Of a stretch of DNA of 56,044 bases, positions 22,600 to 34,092 are shown one piece after another (positions within the stretch are counted from its first letter, which is position 1; each line of letters starts with the position of its first letter). The stretch is from Vitrella brassicaformis (lineage: Eukaryota; Sar; Vitrellaceae). The stretch covers positions 79,198 to 135,241 of the forward strand of contig CDMY01000280.1 in NCBI GenBank assembly GCA_001179505.1. Reading direction: 5' to 3'. The notes under the pieces are model-generated. The model saw nothing but the letters and a program-made list of their open reading frames with translations. It searched no databases and was not told the DNA's origin. A program made the position numbers and the translations under genes.

Positions 22600-23145
22600 A
22601 TGGCGCTACTTCGCCAGATATTGGGCTTTGCACTGGCAGCTGTTGTTCTCGCTGCTTTCCTCGCAGCTCAAACCGACGCGAACATGGTACGCATCTTTCC
22701 TCTGCCCAGGCGTTCTGCCATCCGCGAAGATACCTTGTTTGTATCATTGCAGATCAAAGACAAGCCCAATGTAGCCTATATGTCCTTCTTGGCAAGAGAC
22801 ATCACCAGTAGGCCAGACAACAAATTGAAGCTCAATCGTTGGAGTGCTTCTGCGTGTGCTCGACAGAGAAGGCAGTCGGTCCATCGTCGGTCAACAAATC
22901 GTCGTCGATCCCTCACCCATCGTCGCCCGAGAGCACCACCCAAGGCCAGAGCACCAGGAGCCACGCCAAGACGGTGGCCGTTGAGGCTGATGGGAGACGT
23001 CGCGTCATCCATCCGATCGAGTGTGTGGATAGGCGGCAGTGTGCACGAGACAGAGACAGACATGGTCATGTGCACTTGGGAACGGACTCTACATTTCGTT
23101 CAAGGGCTTGGTTGTGTGTCGACCGATATCAGAACACAGTGTTAA
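22600..23145 (+). CDS. Small predicted secreted protein, 3' part uncertain
   Basis: Starts at the ATG at 22600 with a textbook signal peptide (LGFALAAVVLAAFLAAQTDA, cleavage expected after about residue 27). A 66-nt GTACGC...TTGCAG intron (22687-22752) probably follows; because 66 is a multiple of three, the frame stays open whether it is removed or not. The next part encodes KDKPNVAYMSFLARDITS. Beyond about 22830 the frame becomes Arg-rich and unconvincing, while another frame reads more like protein (GVLLRVLDREGSRSIVGQQI). Either an intron or a frameshift is present that I cannot place. Function unknown. Confidence 0.5.
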   Translation: MALLRQILGFALAAVVLAAFLAAQTDANMVRIFPLPRRSAIREDTLFVSLQIKDKPNVAYMSFLARDITSRPDNKLKLNRWSASACARQRRQSVHRRSTNRRRSLTHRRPRAPPKARAPGATPRRWPLRLMGDVASSIRSSVWIGGSVHETETDMVMCTWERTLHFVQGLGCVSTDIRTQC

Positions 23146-23198
23146 CATGCCAACAAGCAGAATGTCCAACCATATTAACATCTCACAGCGACACGAAG

Positions 23199-25030
23199 TC
23201 ATTCTAACCCCTCCCCCTCCACCGCCCCGCCATCATCGCCATCACTGTCCGATTCCTCATCATTTGACGGTGGTTCTTCCTCTTCTTCCCACACCTTGTG
23301 GCCCAGCTCAGCGCCGCACACACGCATCACGGCAGCACGTGTCTCTGTGTATGGGCGAAGCTCGGTCGTGAACACCAGGACAGCCATGACGTCCCGCCCT
23401 TCACTGCTGCCGTCGGCAACCATCAGCTCTGCCACAATTTCCTTGTCCACCACCTCGTTTGTCAGCAGCAGACTCCGAAAATGCCCCGGGTTGTCAGGAA
23501 GGCCTCCAGTGGCGCAGTCGAACACTGGGCACCCCTCGACCGGCCCACTGAATGGGGCCGTCAGCAGCTGCTGGCATCGACGGAAACATGCCGAGTCGCG
23601 CTGAGCAGATGTCCACTGCCTGATGGAGTCATTCCGGATCTCCTCACAGGCGGCCAAGAGGCGCACACCCACCAGACATGTGAGAGAGCGATACACCTCG
23701 TCATGCCCAGTGTAACGCGCTGGCGGGTTGTTGCGGTCGAATGCATCAGGTGGGAAGAGGGGCGAGGGATTGGGGAGGACGGTGAAGTGGTCGAAACGGT
23801 CCTCGCCGAAGTCCCTTAGCCGATCATCGCCCTCCATCAGCTGCCGGCCCTCAACCACGAGCTCCTTCCCGATGACGCTCAGCTGTCTCATGGCCTCTGG
23901 GGCGGCCAGGAATGCCTGTCGCCCTGCCCGCGTGCTGACATGCTCGAAGGTCGCCTCACCCAGCACCAGTGGCTCGTCGCAGATCAGCCGGAAGATCACC
24001 AGATGCGGCCGCCATCTGACCCACTCGCCGCCATGCTCCAGCACAAACAGCCGCCTCAGCACACGGGGCAGCTCGTCAGACACACTCAGCCACGTTGTCC
24101 CGTCGCTGCGGATGCGCCGATGGCGGGGGCCCTCGATGGCCGCCACACGCAGCAGCTCAGCGCCGAGGCTCATGTGGCTGTCGATAGCCTTTGAGAGGCG
24201 GCTGGTGAAGTAGGCACCATCGATTGGGTGCTCTGTCGCGACAATGAAGTCGGTCTTGACCAGCCGGAGGGTCAGGGCGTCATCGATGTCCAGCAGGTCG
24301 GCAAGAAGGGGATGCAGGGAGAAGGGGAGGCTGGCGAAGCTGTGGCGAACCTGAATGACAAGCACCCGATGGAGAAGAGAAATGAAGAGGAGAAAGATGC
24401 AAAAGCTTCAGATCCCGAAGCGCGTACCGTCTGTGTGTCACCCATGTCAGGACGCAGGCGACTCCCAGTAGCGAAATACCGAAAGCCGCCACGCACCTGA
24501 TCATTCCAACACAGACACACCAGAGAAAGCCATCCCTGTCGACTGAGTGAGCAACCCGGTCTACAGCTGTCTGCTTTGCCAACCGCGTGTGGCTCGAGTT
24601 CCCTGAACCGTGCGATGCTGTTGGGCACCACCGCCTCGAAGAGCTCCCTGCCGCCCGCCTCCTTCATGGACACCCGTGTACCGCCTGGCGTGCTGGTTGT
24701 GGCATACACCTCCGCCGCCACCCATCCCCGCCGCGGTGCGGCCGACGCCTGCAGCACGCGAGTGCCGGGCTTGTAGCGACAGGAAGGGATCACCTGCATG
24801 GAGAAAACACACAAGAGGGAAGGGAATCGACGACACAACCGGTGGGTCAAAAGCGCTGTGTGTGTGGTTTCACCATGAGTGCAGGAGTCGGTATGGCACA
24901 GGACGCTGCCAACATGAGCCACCAAGACGTATGGTGCGCTGTCTTGCCTCTTCTCTCCTTTCTCTGGCCTTCCTGCGATCCAAGCGCGCAGTCGTTCGTG
25001 GAGCAAAGAACGCAGAATAGGTGAAGCCAT
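23199..25030 (-). CDS. Unknown protein, possibly membrane-anchored
   Basis: Start at 25030 (MASPILRSLLHERLRAWIAG). A second exon (about 24795-24580) encodes YKPGTRVLQASAAPRRGWVA and a following conserved-looking segment ending FRELEPHAV. A short exon near 24497-24435 may give a membrane segment (AAFGISLLGVACVLTW). The main exon (about 24349-23199) is 380 residues of globular sequence, with LLDIDDALTLRLVKTDF, LVIFRLICDEPLVLGEATFE and AVLVFTTELRPYTETRAAVM, ending in an acidic Ser/Asp/Glu tail. The second exon's order (basic, then Gly-rich with alternating hydrophobics) hints at a small beta domain. No family recognised. It is head-to-head with the gene at 25029, with overlapping start codons. 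Confidence 0.65.
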
Positions 25031-25664
25031 GAGCGGTGACGGTGGTAGCGGCAAGGTGGGATCTGTAGTGGAAGTGGTGGATTCGGAGGCGATGGTCGAG
25101 GTAGACCTGGAGGAAGGCAGGGCGGTGGCCGACAGGGTCATCGAGGATGAGGCCACCCATGCTGCCACCAAAGAGGAGGAGATGGAGGTATAACCGGACG
25201 GACGGGGGGGCGAAGGGACAGACTGCACTCGATGGATCTCTGCCCTGCTGATGTGCGCTGCGTCTGTGTGTGTGCAGCCTTCGCACGAGATAGGTCGTGG
25301 TCCGAGTTACTACCGCAAGGACGACGTGCCCCTCACGTGCGTCGTTGCCAGCTTCTGGCTCAGCTTCATCTTCCCCATCGCTGGTCAGACACACACACAC
25401 ACACACACGCGCACACACGCACACACGCACACAAAGGGCTTCGAATGCAGCAACGCATCATCCGTGTGTGTGTCTGTGCGTGCAGGTTGCATAGGATTCT
25501 GCCACAACGTGACGGCGCCCGAGACGAGCGCCCGCAAGATGTGGGCGCGACGGGCGGTGCTGATCGGGTCCATCCTGTCGTTTGTGTACCTGCTCGTCAT
25601 CGCCTCTGCCATCGGCTCCTCGCAGCATGAGAACCACGTTGACAACTTCGTCAATGCGGAATAG
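25029..25664 (+). CDS. Small two-helix membrane protein
   Basis: Three exons, about 150 residues. Exon 1 (25029-25188) is acidic (VDLEEGRAVADRVIEDEAT). Exon 2 (about 25278-25383) encodes GRGPSYYRKDDVPLTCVVAS and a first membrane helix (FWLSFIFPIAG). Exon 3 (25486-25664) has GFCHNVTAPETSARKMWARR and a second helix (SILSFVYLLVIASAI), ending SSQHENHVDNFVNAE. Two helices joined by a short polar loop containing Cys and basic residues recall CD225/dispanin-type proteins in layout, but I cannot claim homology. Confidence 0.75.
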
Positions 25665-26975
25665 CTGGGGCGTGCATGAGATGAGGCTGGTGCAACGGAG
25701 TGGGCCACTTTCTCGTGAGGGGGTGGATGCGATGCCTGGCGATTGGTCGTTTTTGATGTCAGTCGGGCTCCCTGTGGACACGTGTGTGTGTGGTTTTATC
25801 CATCTGCGTGTGTGTAGTGGATGTGTCCGTGTGTTCTGTGGCCATCTTTTTGCCTGGCGCACTGAGCGAAGATGATGCGTCTCTCTCTCTCTCTCTCTGG
25901 TATGTCCTCCTGCGTGTGCTGTGGTGTCTGCATTGCCGACTGGTCCTGGAGGTGGTGAGGCGAGTGCTGCTCAGATGATCGTCTTGACCAGCACTTGCCT
26001 GGCCACCGGAGCATCATGTCGGCAGCAGCACGCACACACACACACACGCGTGAAGAGAGACGAGACGCAGCGGGCAGTGATGCCAGCCGGTGTGTGTGTG
26101 GTTTGGGTCACTTTTGGATGATGTCACTGTGTATCACCCTGCCCACGTCTCAGTAGCGTGATCGATGCATTCGTTGTGTCTTCTCCTCACTGTCGACGTC
26201 GATACCCAGTGCATGAGAATACACTGGCGGTCGCCGTCGGCGGTGGGGCGGGACAACGGATGCATCGATCGGCGCATGGGATGCAGGGAAGCTAGCTAGC
26301 CTGTTTTCTTGCCCTTGGTTCTTGTGTGCCTTGGTCTGGATGCGCGTCACTGCTGTCTACCGTCGTGGTCAAGTGCTGCACGAAGACTGATCGGATAAAC
26401 GTCTCGATCAGAAACCGTGTGCTGCTTGGTCTGAACGTCTGACTGCGGTGCTGCGCAGAAATCATCCATGCCCTTGGAATTGACAGACAGCGAGGCCACA
26501 CGCCGCTCCCTCTCTCTCTCTCTCTGCAGACTTGTCGGTGCGTGGTGTCTGTCCGTGACGCTGTCCCTCCCCCGCCGATCGAGCAAGGTTTTTGATGCTC
26601 GGTGGTGAGGACAGGGCTGCTTGAATACCTACCTGCATGGTGTGTCCGCCTGACCTGTGGTGTGCACGATGGACGGCATGGCATGACGACTCGATCGTGA
26701 GACGATGGATGGATGGCTTTATAAGCGAGGTCGTCTGCCTGTGATGGTATTTATTTGACCGAGGAAATAGAGACGAGTCACTCACACATGCCGCATACAC
26801 CTGCTAGACATCAGTCAGCCAACCACACAGTCAATGTACAGGTCCCCGAGCCTCCCTTGAACAAAAGAAAGCACCGGGAACGACACACATGGCCATTCTA
26901 CCATCATGCAGGCCTATCTTATCTACAAACGCTGACAAATGACACTGGCATCGGCACTCCGCCCCTGGTACACAA
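25665..26975. other. Gap between convergent genes
   Basis: 3' flanks of the small membrane protein and of the minus-strand gene ending at 26976. Short (CT)n runs at 25880-25898 and 26508-26525. Several long open frames on both strands are low-complexity and disagree with each other; none is supported. Confidence 0.55.
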
Positions 26976-28340
26976 TCACGTGACCAGCTTGATCAATGTG
27001 AAGAGCTGAAACTCCACCATGGATGGCACGGCGTATGTGGGCATCAGCACCATGGGGTAGCTCAGCACCTCTCGTGTGTCGGGCTTCCGCCCGCCAGTAT
27101 ACCCAAACCCCCACAAAGACGGCAGATAGTAATACAGGAACTGAACAAACAACACACACGGATGCCGCAACACGCTTGTGTCTGTGTGTCTCGTAGAAAT
27201 GTGTTGATCGCTGCTTACGATGACGGCGAGTGGTGCCACCGAGATGCCCACAGCGCAGAGGAAAATGAGGAACGAAGTGTTGACCGCCACGCCGGCCGTC
27301 AGGCAGATGCCCGTGACCAACACGGGCACCGCATGGAGGAAGTCGACAGTCGCCGGCATTGCGGCCCACCACAGCGGCAGCTTGCCCCGGAAATACTGCA
27401 CACACATGAAACGAAGTCAGGAAGGAATTTGCCATTGGTCGGCTGGTGGCTTCTGCTTCGCAGCCGGCAGACCTTGATTAGTGTCCCGACAGCCAACACA
27501 CGAACGTACTGGAGCGTGAACAGCCACCACAGGGGAGTTGCATCAAGCAGATCCTGCAAGGAAGGCAATTCACAAGAAACAAACAGATGACACGCTGCAA
27601 TCATGGGTCTCTTCCTCGTATGCCCACCGCAGTGGCGGTCCTGAAATCCCCCGGCACAGCCGCCGCAATGATCGTGGCGACGAGCGGCAGTATGCCCACC
27701 GCCATCGTGAGCTGCCGTGTGGTCCGCAGGAAGAAGCCCTGGTACCCAAGAGCGCCGACCACCACACCGAAGACCAGGCGGACGGCGAACCATGTCCAGA
27801 GGGAATACTCCTGGGCGGCAGAGTACCAGCCGATAGTGAACGCCAGCCAGATGAACTGCCAGAGAAAGATCAGTGGCGTGACGACGCTGTTGCCGCGGTC
27901 ATGCCGGGGCTGTTCCTCCCACTCACGGGAATCGAGCTTCTGAGATTCCACATCGCCTGCCAACCGCACACACACACACGCACACACAGGCATGGTAAGG
28001 AAAGAATGACTCCTATTGTGAAGCTGCAGAGCGTACTGCATGATGTGCATTCCTGACCTTGAACAGGGACGGTGCCGTACTGCTGTGCTGCCATTTACGC
28101 TTTGCGAACACGTAGATATCGTCAAGAGGCTGTAAGTGAATCGACGGCGGACAGATCTGTTAGATCCGAGCACAGATAAAGCAGCACAACCATGAACACG
28201 ACAAGCATAAAGCTCCTTTCCCTAAACATGAACACGAATCTTGCGAGCTCCATGGTCTCATTTGCGAGCTCGACTTTCTGCGTGGGAGTTTTAGTCAGCG
28301 CGAAGGTCCCGTCAGCAGCAGAGGCCACCAGAGAAGTCAC
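26976..28340 (-). CDS. Multispanning membrane protein of unknown function
   Basis: Start at 28340. Exon 1 encodes ELANETMELARFVFMFRERS and the first helix (FMLVVFMVVLLYLCSDL). A short exon gives PLDDIYVFAKRKWQHSS. Then come a large exon with FLWQFIWLAFTIGWYSAA and LVFGVVVGALGYQGFFLRTT plus LTMAVGILPLVATIIAAAV, a short exon DLLDATPLWWLFTLQYVRVL, an exon with WWAAMPATVDFLHAVPVLVT and SFLIFLCAVGISVAPLAVIV, and the last exon with YYYLPSLWGFGYTGGRKPD and a final helix to TGA at 26976. About eight to nine helices. The aromatic-rich loops resemble sugar- or lipid-handling membrane proteins only loosely. It is divergent from the next plus-strand membrane gene, 210 bp away. Confidence 0.65.
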
Positions 28341-28550
28341 AACACCTTCCTCACCCTCTTACTTCCAGCCTTGCTTCCAGCCGTAGTTTTTGAGAGCCCC
28401 ATTGCTGCGTAGCCCATTGCTGGGGCTGTGCTGAAGACGGCCCTGTAGCCCCATCGCCGCATTTTTAGCAGTCATTTTTTTGCGACATATATATTCTTCT
28501 TTGCTCTTCCGCCCCCCCACCCCGTCATTTCAAGAGCCCCGCCTGCAGCT
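28341..28550. promoter_or_regulatory. Divergent intergenic region
   Basis: 210 bp between two divergently transcribed membrane-protein genes. Contains T-rich CATTTTTTTGCGACATATAT near 28475, a possible TATA-like element for the plus gene at 28551. Confidence 0.35.
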
Positions 28551-29138
28551 ATGAGTGACTCAGAGCGCAGTGTCCATGAGCCGCCGCCGCGGATGTCGAG
28601 GATCACATCCAACGTGTCCTTCCTGGTGGAGCAAGAGGAGAAATCGGAACCTATCGACCGACCGCCTTTGTTCCGGCTGCCCACTCATCGGTTCCGCCAG
28701 GGCTCGACTGTAGTCTCGTCCACCGCATCGACCCTGCAGCACGCCTCTCTCGAGCGCCGCTTCATCCTCGCCTACCTGCACCGCTACTGGATCGTCTACA
28801 TCCTTTTGCTGTGGCTGGCGGGGTGGGTGGAGGTGGCCCTGCAGAAGGAACTCATCCAGTGGACCAAATACGGGATTGAGCTGTTGGCGTCGGGGGTCTT
28901 GACGGCGGTGCTTCTGCTCTTCCTGGGGACGAATGTCGGGCTCAGTCACCGGGAGAAGGCGGGTTACCAGGTGGGCATTCGTGTGCTGTATGCGTGTATT
29001 ATCGCCGTGCACCTCATAAGTCGGCTCGCGCGGCGTCGGGAGAGGGCTGGAGCCCAGCACTCGCTGTGGATCTACATCGCCATTGTGGCCAGCAGGTGAG
29101 GAACAGACAGAGACACGGAAAGAAACAAAGAAAGAGAC

Positions 29139-29169
<31 letters not shown>

Positions 29170-32100
29170 TGCATCCGTGTCTCGCTTTCTCTTGTTTGGT
29201 GCAGGTTGCCTGCTACGTATGGCCTTATGGTTGGTTTGTCGTCCGTCGCGGTTGTGTCGATCCTCATGGCCTTCGACTCGCCCCCCAGCATCGTGCAACT
29301 GGTCTTCACCATGGCCTTCCAGCTGCTGGCTGTGGTCCGAACGCACAGAAAGTCAGACAATACAAGATAAAGGGACGCAATTTCCTTGTCTGTGTGGCTG
29401 GCGGGCTGGCTGTGTAGGTGGGTATGGGTGTTGCTGGAGCAAGGAAGACCGACAAGTGAGTCAATGAGTGCCGAGCACGCACAGCGGGCATGCACTGCAT
29501 TTGTTGACTACTGTTGCTTGCAGGACTCTTCAGGAGCTGTAAGCGCGTCTTTTGATATATCCATCGTCCACTTTTCCACACCTACACACACACATACAGT
29601 CCCCTCCCTGTTCTCTCTGTTCGCTGGTCAGGTATGACGTGTTTTGCAAGATCCGCCTGCATGCATGCGACAGCAAAGACAACCTGGCGACCCGCATCTT
29701 CATCGGAGAGCAGTGGACGCCCGGCAAGACATTCAGGCAAGCATACCATGGGTGGATGCTTGGATGGATGGATGGCTGGATGGATGGCTGTATGCCTTCC
29801 TTCATTCAATCTGTCAGAGGAGTGATCCATCCGGTGTATTTGCGGTTCAAGAAGGAGGACGCCGCGCAGTACTACGAGACCATGCGGATGCTGTCGGCCA
29901 TGGGCTATTACAAATCCTCACTCAGGTATCTCGTCGCAAGCGTCACATTGTGGACATTGAGTCAGCTGGCGACTGCCTGGATTCTCTATGGCGAATGGAA
30001 TCTCGCCATGGACCCTCTGACTCGGGACTCTGCTCTGGTAAGCGAGTGAAGTTCACTCAGTGAACATTCTTACGGAGACACAGTCTCAGTCTCTCTCTCT
30101 CTCTCTGTCTCTTTGTCTCTCTGTGTGCCTCTGCGTTTGCTAGGACATGATTATTTTTGTGTTGTTTTGCTGGGTGACGGGCGTTCTGAGCTATACATTC
30201 ATATCGGCGAGGAACATCGAGCGGCTCGGTCTGCTGGTGGCCCTGCAGCGGCTGGCGTCCTCTTTCTGGCGGACGTATCGGTTTGCTTCGCACGCCAACC
30301 CATCGCTGTGCTTCGAGATGACGGTGTTGAATGTGATTGGGATCCACACTCTGCTGAAGGTGAGGTTCGACTACGTCATCGCCATCGACTTGGCTGTGCT
30401 GATCGGATCGAACGTGATGCTCTGGGCGGGGGGCAGCTTCAAGTGAGTGGCAGGGCAGGGCAGGGCAGGGCAGAGCAGAGAACCACATGCGCGCGCACAG
30501 ACACAAAATACAATCTCTCGTCGTGACGTCGGCGTGTAGGCATGTTGTGGAGATGAATTACACATCAGGGCTGTGCGTGCTGCTGTGTATGTACAATGCA
30601 CACCAGGTGACTGACTGACAATACGGAACATGGATCATGGGAAACAACGCAACGCGTTGCCTTTGTGTGCGCAGTGCGAGTACAACAAGCGGCTATTTTT
30701 CACCGTCGTCAGCTTCCCTGGCCTCACCCGGGCCCACATGATGGTCAGCCAAAATCCGGATCAGCGCGGATGAGCGCACCCATTTCATACTGTTTGTTGC
30801 TGTGCTGTCCACAGGCCAAGACTCGCAGCCGCGGCAGTTCTTCTCCTGGAGTGCCCGTCATCTGCAGACCACGCCGACGGAGAACTGGGGCGGCAACGAG
30901 GAGCTGCACCATCCGCTCTTTACCATGAACAACATGCCGCACACCAAGCAACTGCTCCAGGACGGCAGCTCACGCAAGACAGTGGCACTCATCCGCATGG
31001 CCACCAGAAGAGTCGCCAGCGTCGCCAAATCATACGCGCGAGCAAGTACATATGCCAAGTGAATAACGATTACCCGCCTCCCTGTCTCCACGTGGATGTA
31101 TGCGTACGTTTCTGCGTGTGCAGACTCCCTTCTCTCGTTCACCAGCGGTCTCGAGTCAGAGACGCGGTCTGAAACAGAGAAGGACAACATCAAGACGGCC
31201 ATCGCGAGGGACGGAGGGGATGCTAGCGGCCGTGGGAAATTGCGCAAGCTGAGGTCGGCACCGCTGGAGGGCGTAGGCGCACTTCACCAGTGTTCGGCCG
31301 GCACAGATGCCGCCGAGAATGCTGGTGTGGACGAGGGTGCTAAGGGAGATGAGCGCGACTGCGCGTCGGACACGGAAGTGGTCGTATTCAGCAGATGGTC
31401 AGTCAGGCAGCAAATACAACACAAAGACGAATACATCATGAGCGGCTGATTGGACCATCAATCAGGCGGTCTCGTCTGCTGTCTTTGGGCGTCTTACCGA
31501 GTATGGTGGAGGACCTCTTGTCGCCTCTGGAAAACGTGCTCAACACCTACTTTCAGCAGTACCTACAGGATAGCCCCTGGCTGCCGCGCGAAAGGCGACG
31601 GATGTCCGACACGACAACGGCTTTCCCCCCACCGTCGCCCGCAAGGGAGAGCAGCGAGGCCACCTCATGCAGCCCGCAGTGGAGAGCCGACCCGGTGTAT
31701 GGCCGGGCAGCTCCCATCAGCCCCGGTAGATGCGCTGCAGAAATGGCCCTCATTTCTTCACAATAATTAGATCATCTCTCTGTTGTGCAGGGTGCATGAG
31801 CATCGACGCGATGGAGACGGGGTCCATTCTGTCGGTGAGTGAGAAATTAACATGAAAAACTTTGATTCCAGGGCGTGGATGGGATATGGCACGTCACGCG
31901 TTCCCGTCAGGCGAATCCTCGCACAAGTCTGGAGTCGATATCAAACCAGGTGAGTCATCAACACAACAAGATCCCAATTTCCTCCTATACCGCATTTTGT
32001 CCCGTCTGTGTAAAGACTGCGATGATCCGCAACTTCCTCAGCTCCATCATCGGCGGCACACCGTCTTTCAGACCAGCGTAAGCCCAGCACAATTACATAC

Positions 32101-32868
32101 CAAAGAGGAGAGACAAATGCTTCTGGCCTGTGTCTGTCTTCTTCCCCTGTTCAGACGTGTCAATTCTTTGAAGAGACCGTCACTTGTTCAGACAGGCATA
32201 AGTGCCCAGGCGCATGGCAGGGAACCCGTCGCGAAGAGGCCGCCAGAAAGCCCACCAAACAACTCACCGTGAGGACTGCACAGACAGAGATACTTAGATG
32301 AAGCCTCACAGTGGCATGCTGGTACGATAGGGTCTCTGCAACGAGCTCACAAATGCGGCAGACCGTCAAGCTCCGGCGCAACTCATCAATGGACGTGCGA
32401 GGCATCGGAGGGGCGCACTGCAACGCCCTCAACCCCATGAGCCCCCGATCCGCCCACCGACACTCTTCCCGACGGATGCCTGACAGGCTCCTTACGTTGC
32501 CTTCTCTCAAGACCATCGACGAGAGCCCCGTGCTCTTTCTGGCCAGGAGGGCGAAGAAGCGCGAGAGGGACTCTGTGTGCGTTGATTCGATCGGGGATGA
32601 GAGCACGCAGAACGGGGAAAGGGAGAGAGACATGGTCATCCGACCACCGCCCGAGACATGTGTGCCGCCGTTCTTTCTGCCGAGCGCCTGCGGGCCGCCT
32701 CAGTGTCAGAGACAGAATGAGAATGGGAATGGGGATTTGCAGGGGGTGGGGGAGGGCGGGGATGATGTGCTGCATGAGCAGCTGTTTTGTGGCGACCACA
32801 TGGTGCTTGAGAGTTTCTCTCACTCGGGCAGCTCCCTGACCGCAGACGACAAGAAAGAGAGCGATTGA
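28551..32868 (+). CDS. Large polytopic membrane protein with disordered C-terminal tail
   Basis: Exon 1 (28551 to about 29095) encodes a Ser/Pro-rich N terminus and membrane helices at about residues 75-95, 105-125 and 140-160 (IVYILLLWLAGWVEVAL, LLASGVLTAVLLLFLG). Further exons add YGLMVGLSSVAVVSILMAF, a soluble segment (CKIRLHACDSKDNLATRIFI, VYLRFKKEDAAQYYETMRML), then more helices (WTLSQLATAWILYG, IIFVLFCWVTGVLSYTFI, HTLLKVRFDYVIAIDLAVLI). After the exon with TENWGGNEELHHPLFTM the protein becomes Ser/Arg/Glu-rich and apparently unstructured to the TGA at 32868. About ten helices in two groups of five. No catalytic or channel motif seen. Some junctions in the 31100-32300 part are uncertain. 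Confidence 0.6.
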
Positions 32869-33709
32869 CCTTATAGATCTGATCTGGTGTTGATGCGTTC
32901 AGTGGAGAATGAGGTGTGAGGGCTGAGCGCCTTTTTGCAGTCCGTATGGCGGGTTGTAGACATCACATGTATGCCGAGCTCGTATCATCTCCCTGTCTGT
33001 GTCTGTGTGTGTGTGTCTGTGTCTGTGTGTGTGTTCGTGTGTCTTTTTCGTCTGTCCATCCATCTGTTTGGTAGTCATTAGGGCGGCTCGCCGCTGGCGG
33101 CCGGTAGCTCAGCCACGCGCGGCTTTACATGTTATCCATTCATCTGAGCGCACACGTCAGTGGGTGTCTTTATCTGTCACGGCTGCTGCTGTGCTGCATG
33201 GGTCGGTCGTGGCTGCCTGTCTGTCTGCCCCTGGTGAGTGACAAATAAATAAGCCAAAAACAATCGTGGGATCGATCCGGAAGGCAATGAAATCATCAAC
33301 CAGCCGACCAAGAGGCCACCCACACACAACAGCCCACGCACGTACCTTACGCTTAGCCTACACGTACATTCTGTGCAGCAGTAGACCACCGCCCCCACCA
33401 GTAAGTCAGTCAGCAGAGGCCGCCAGCGACAAAAGATGACACACCGGTCAAATCAGTGGCCATCCATCCATCCATCCCCCCAGGCAGCCAGCTGACAGGG
33501 GACTGACTGGCTTACAGACAGACACAATGACTCCCGCCCTCCACGTCCCCTCCCTGTAATGTTACCGACGACCGTTGACAGCCACACTCACTCACTCATG
33601 TGAGTGGGAGGCACACAGACAGACAGATTTATACGCACACCACAATTATTATGGGGTTTGTATGTGTGATCGGTGAATGGATGGACGGCTATAGGGGTGG
33701 GCGAGAGGG
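32869..33709. other. Gap between convergent genes
   Basis: TG-rich tract at 32993-33035, CCAT runs near 33460 and a short AT-rich part. It holds the 3' ends of the preceding plus gene and of the minus-strand channel gene. No supported gene. Confidence 0.6.
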
Positions 33710-34058
33710 TCAAAAGGCGTCCGAAATGAGTACACACCTGTCGGTGGGCTTGAGTGGCGTCTTGGAGGCTTTGGGGGGGTTCAGCTGCAGCGGCTCGCCG
33801 TCACGCCACACGCCAATCACACTGTCACCCTCGGCACGCGCAAGCTCGTTCAACTGACACACACACACGCACACACACACACAGGCAGGCAGAAAGAGAC
33901 ACTGTGGTTGCATGTGTGTGTGTGGGTGAGTGTGAAGGCACATTGGTTACTTGTGCGACTGTGATGGTCTGTTTGGGTGCGACTTTGTATTTGCTGTTGA
34001 TGACCGGCACACAGATCTCCTTGCCGGACGGCTGCAGCAACTCCTGCGCAACCGCACA

Positions 34059-34092
<34 letters not shown>

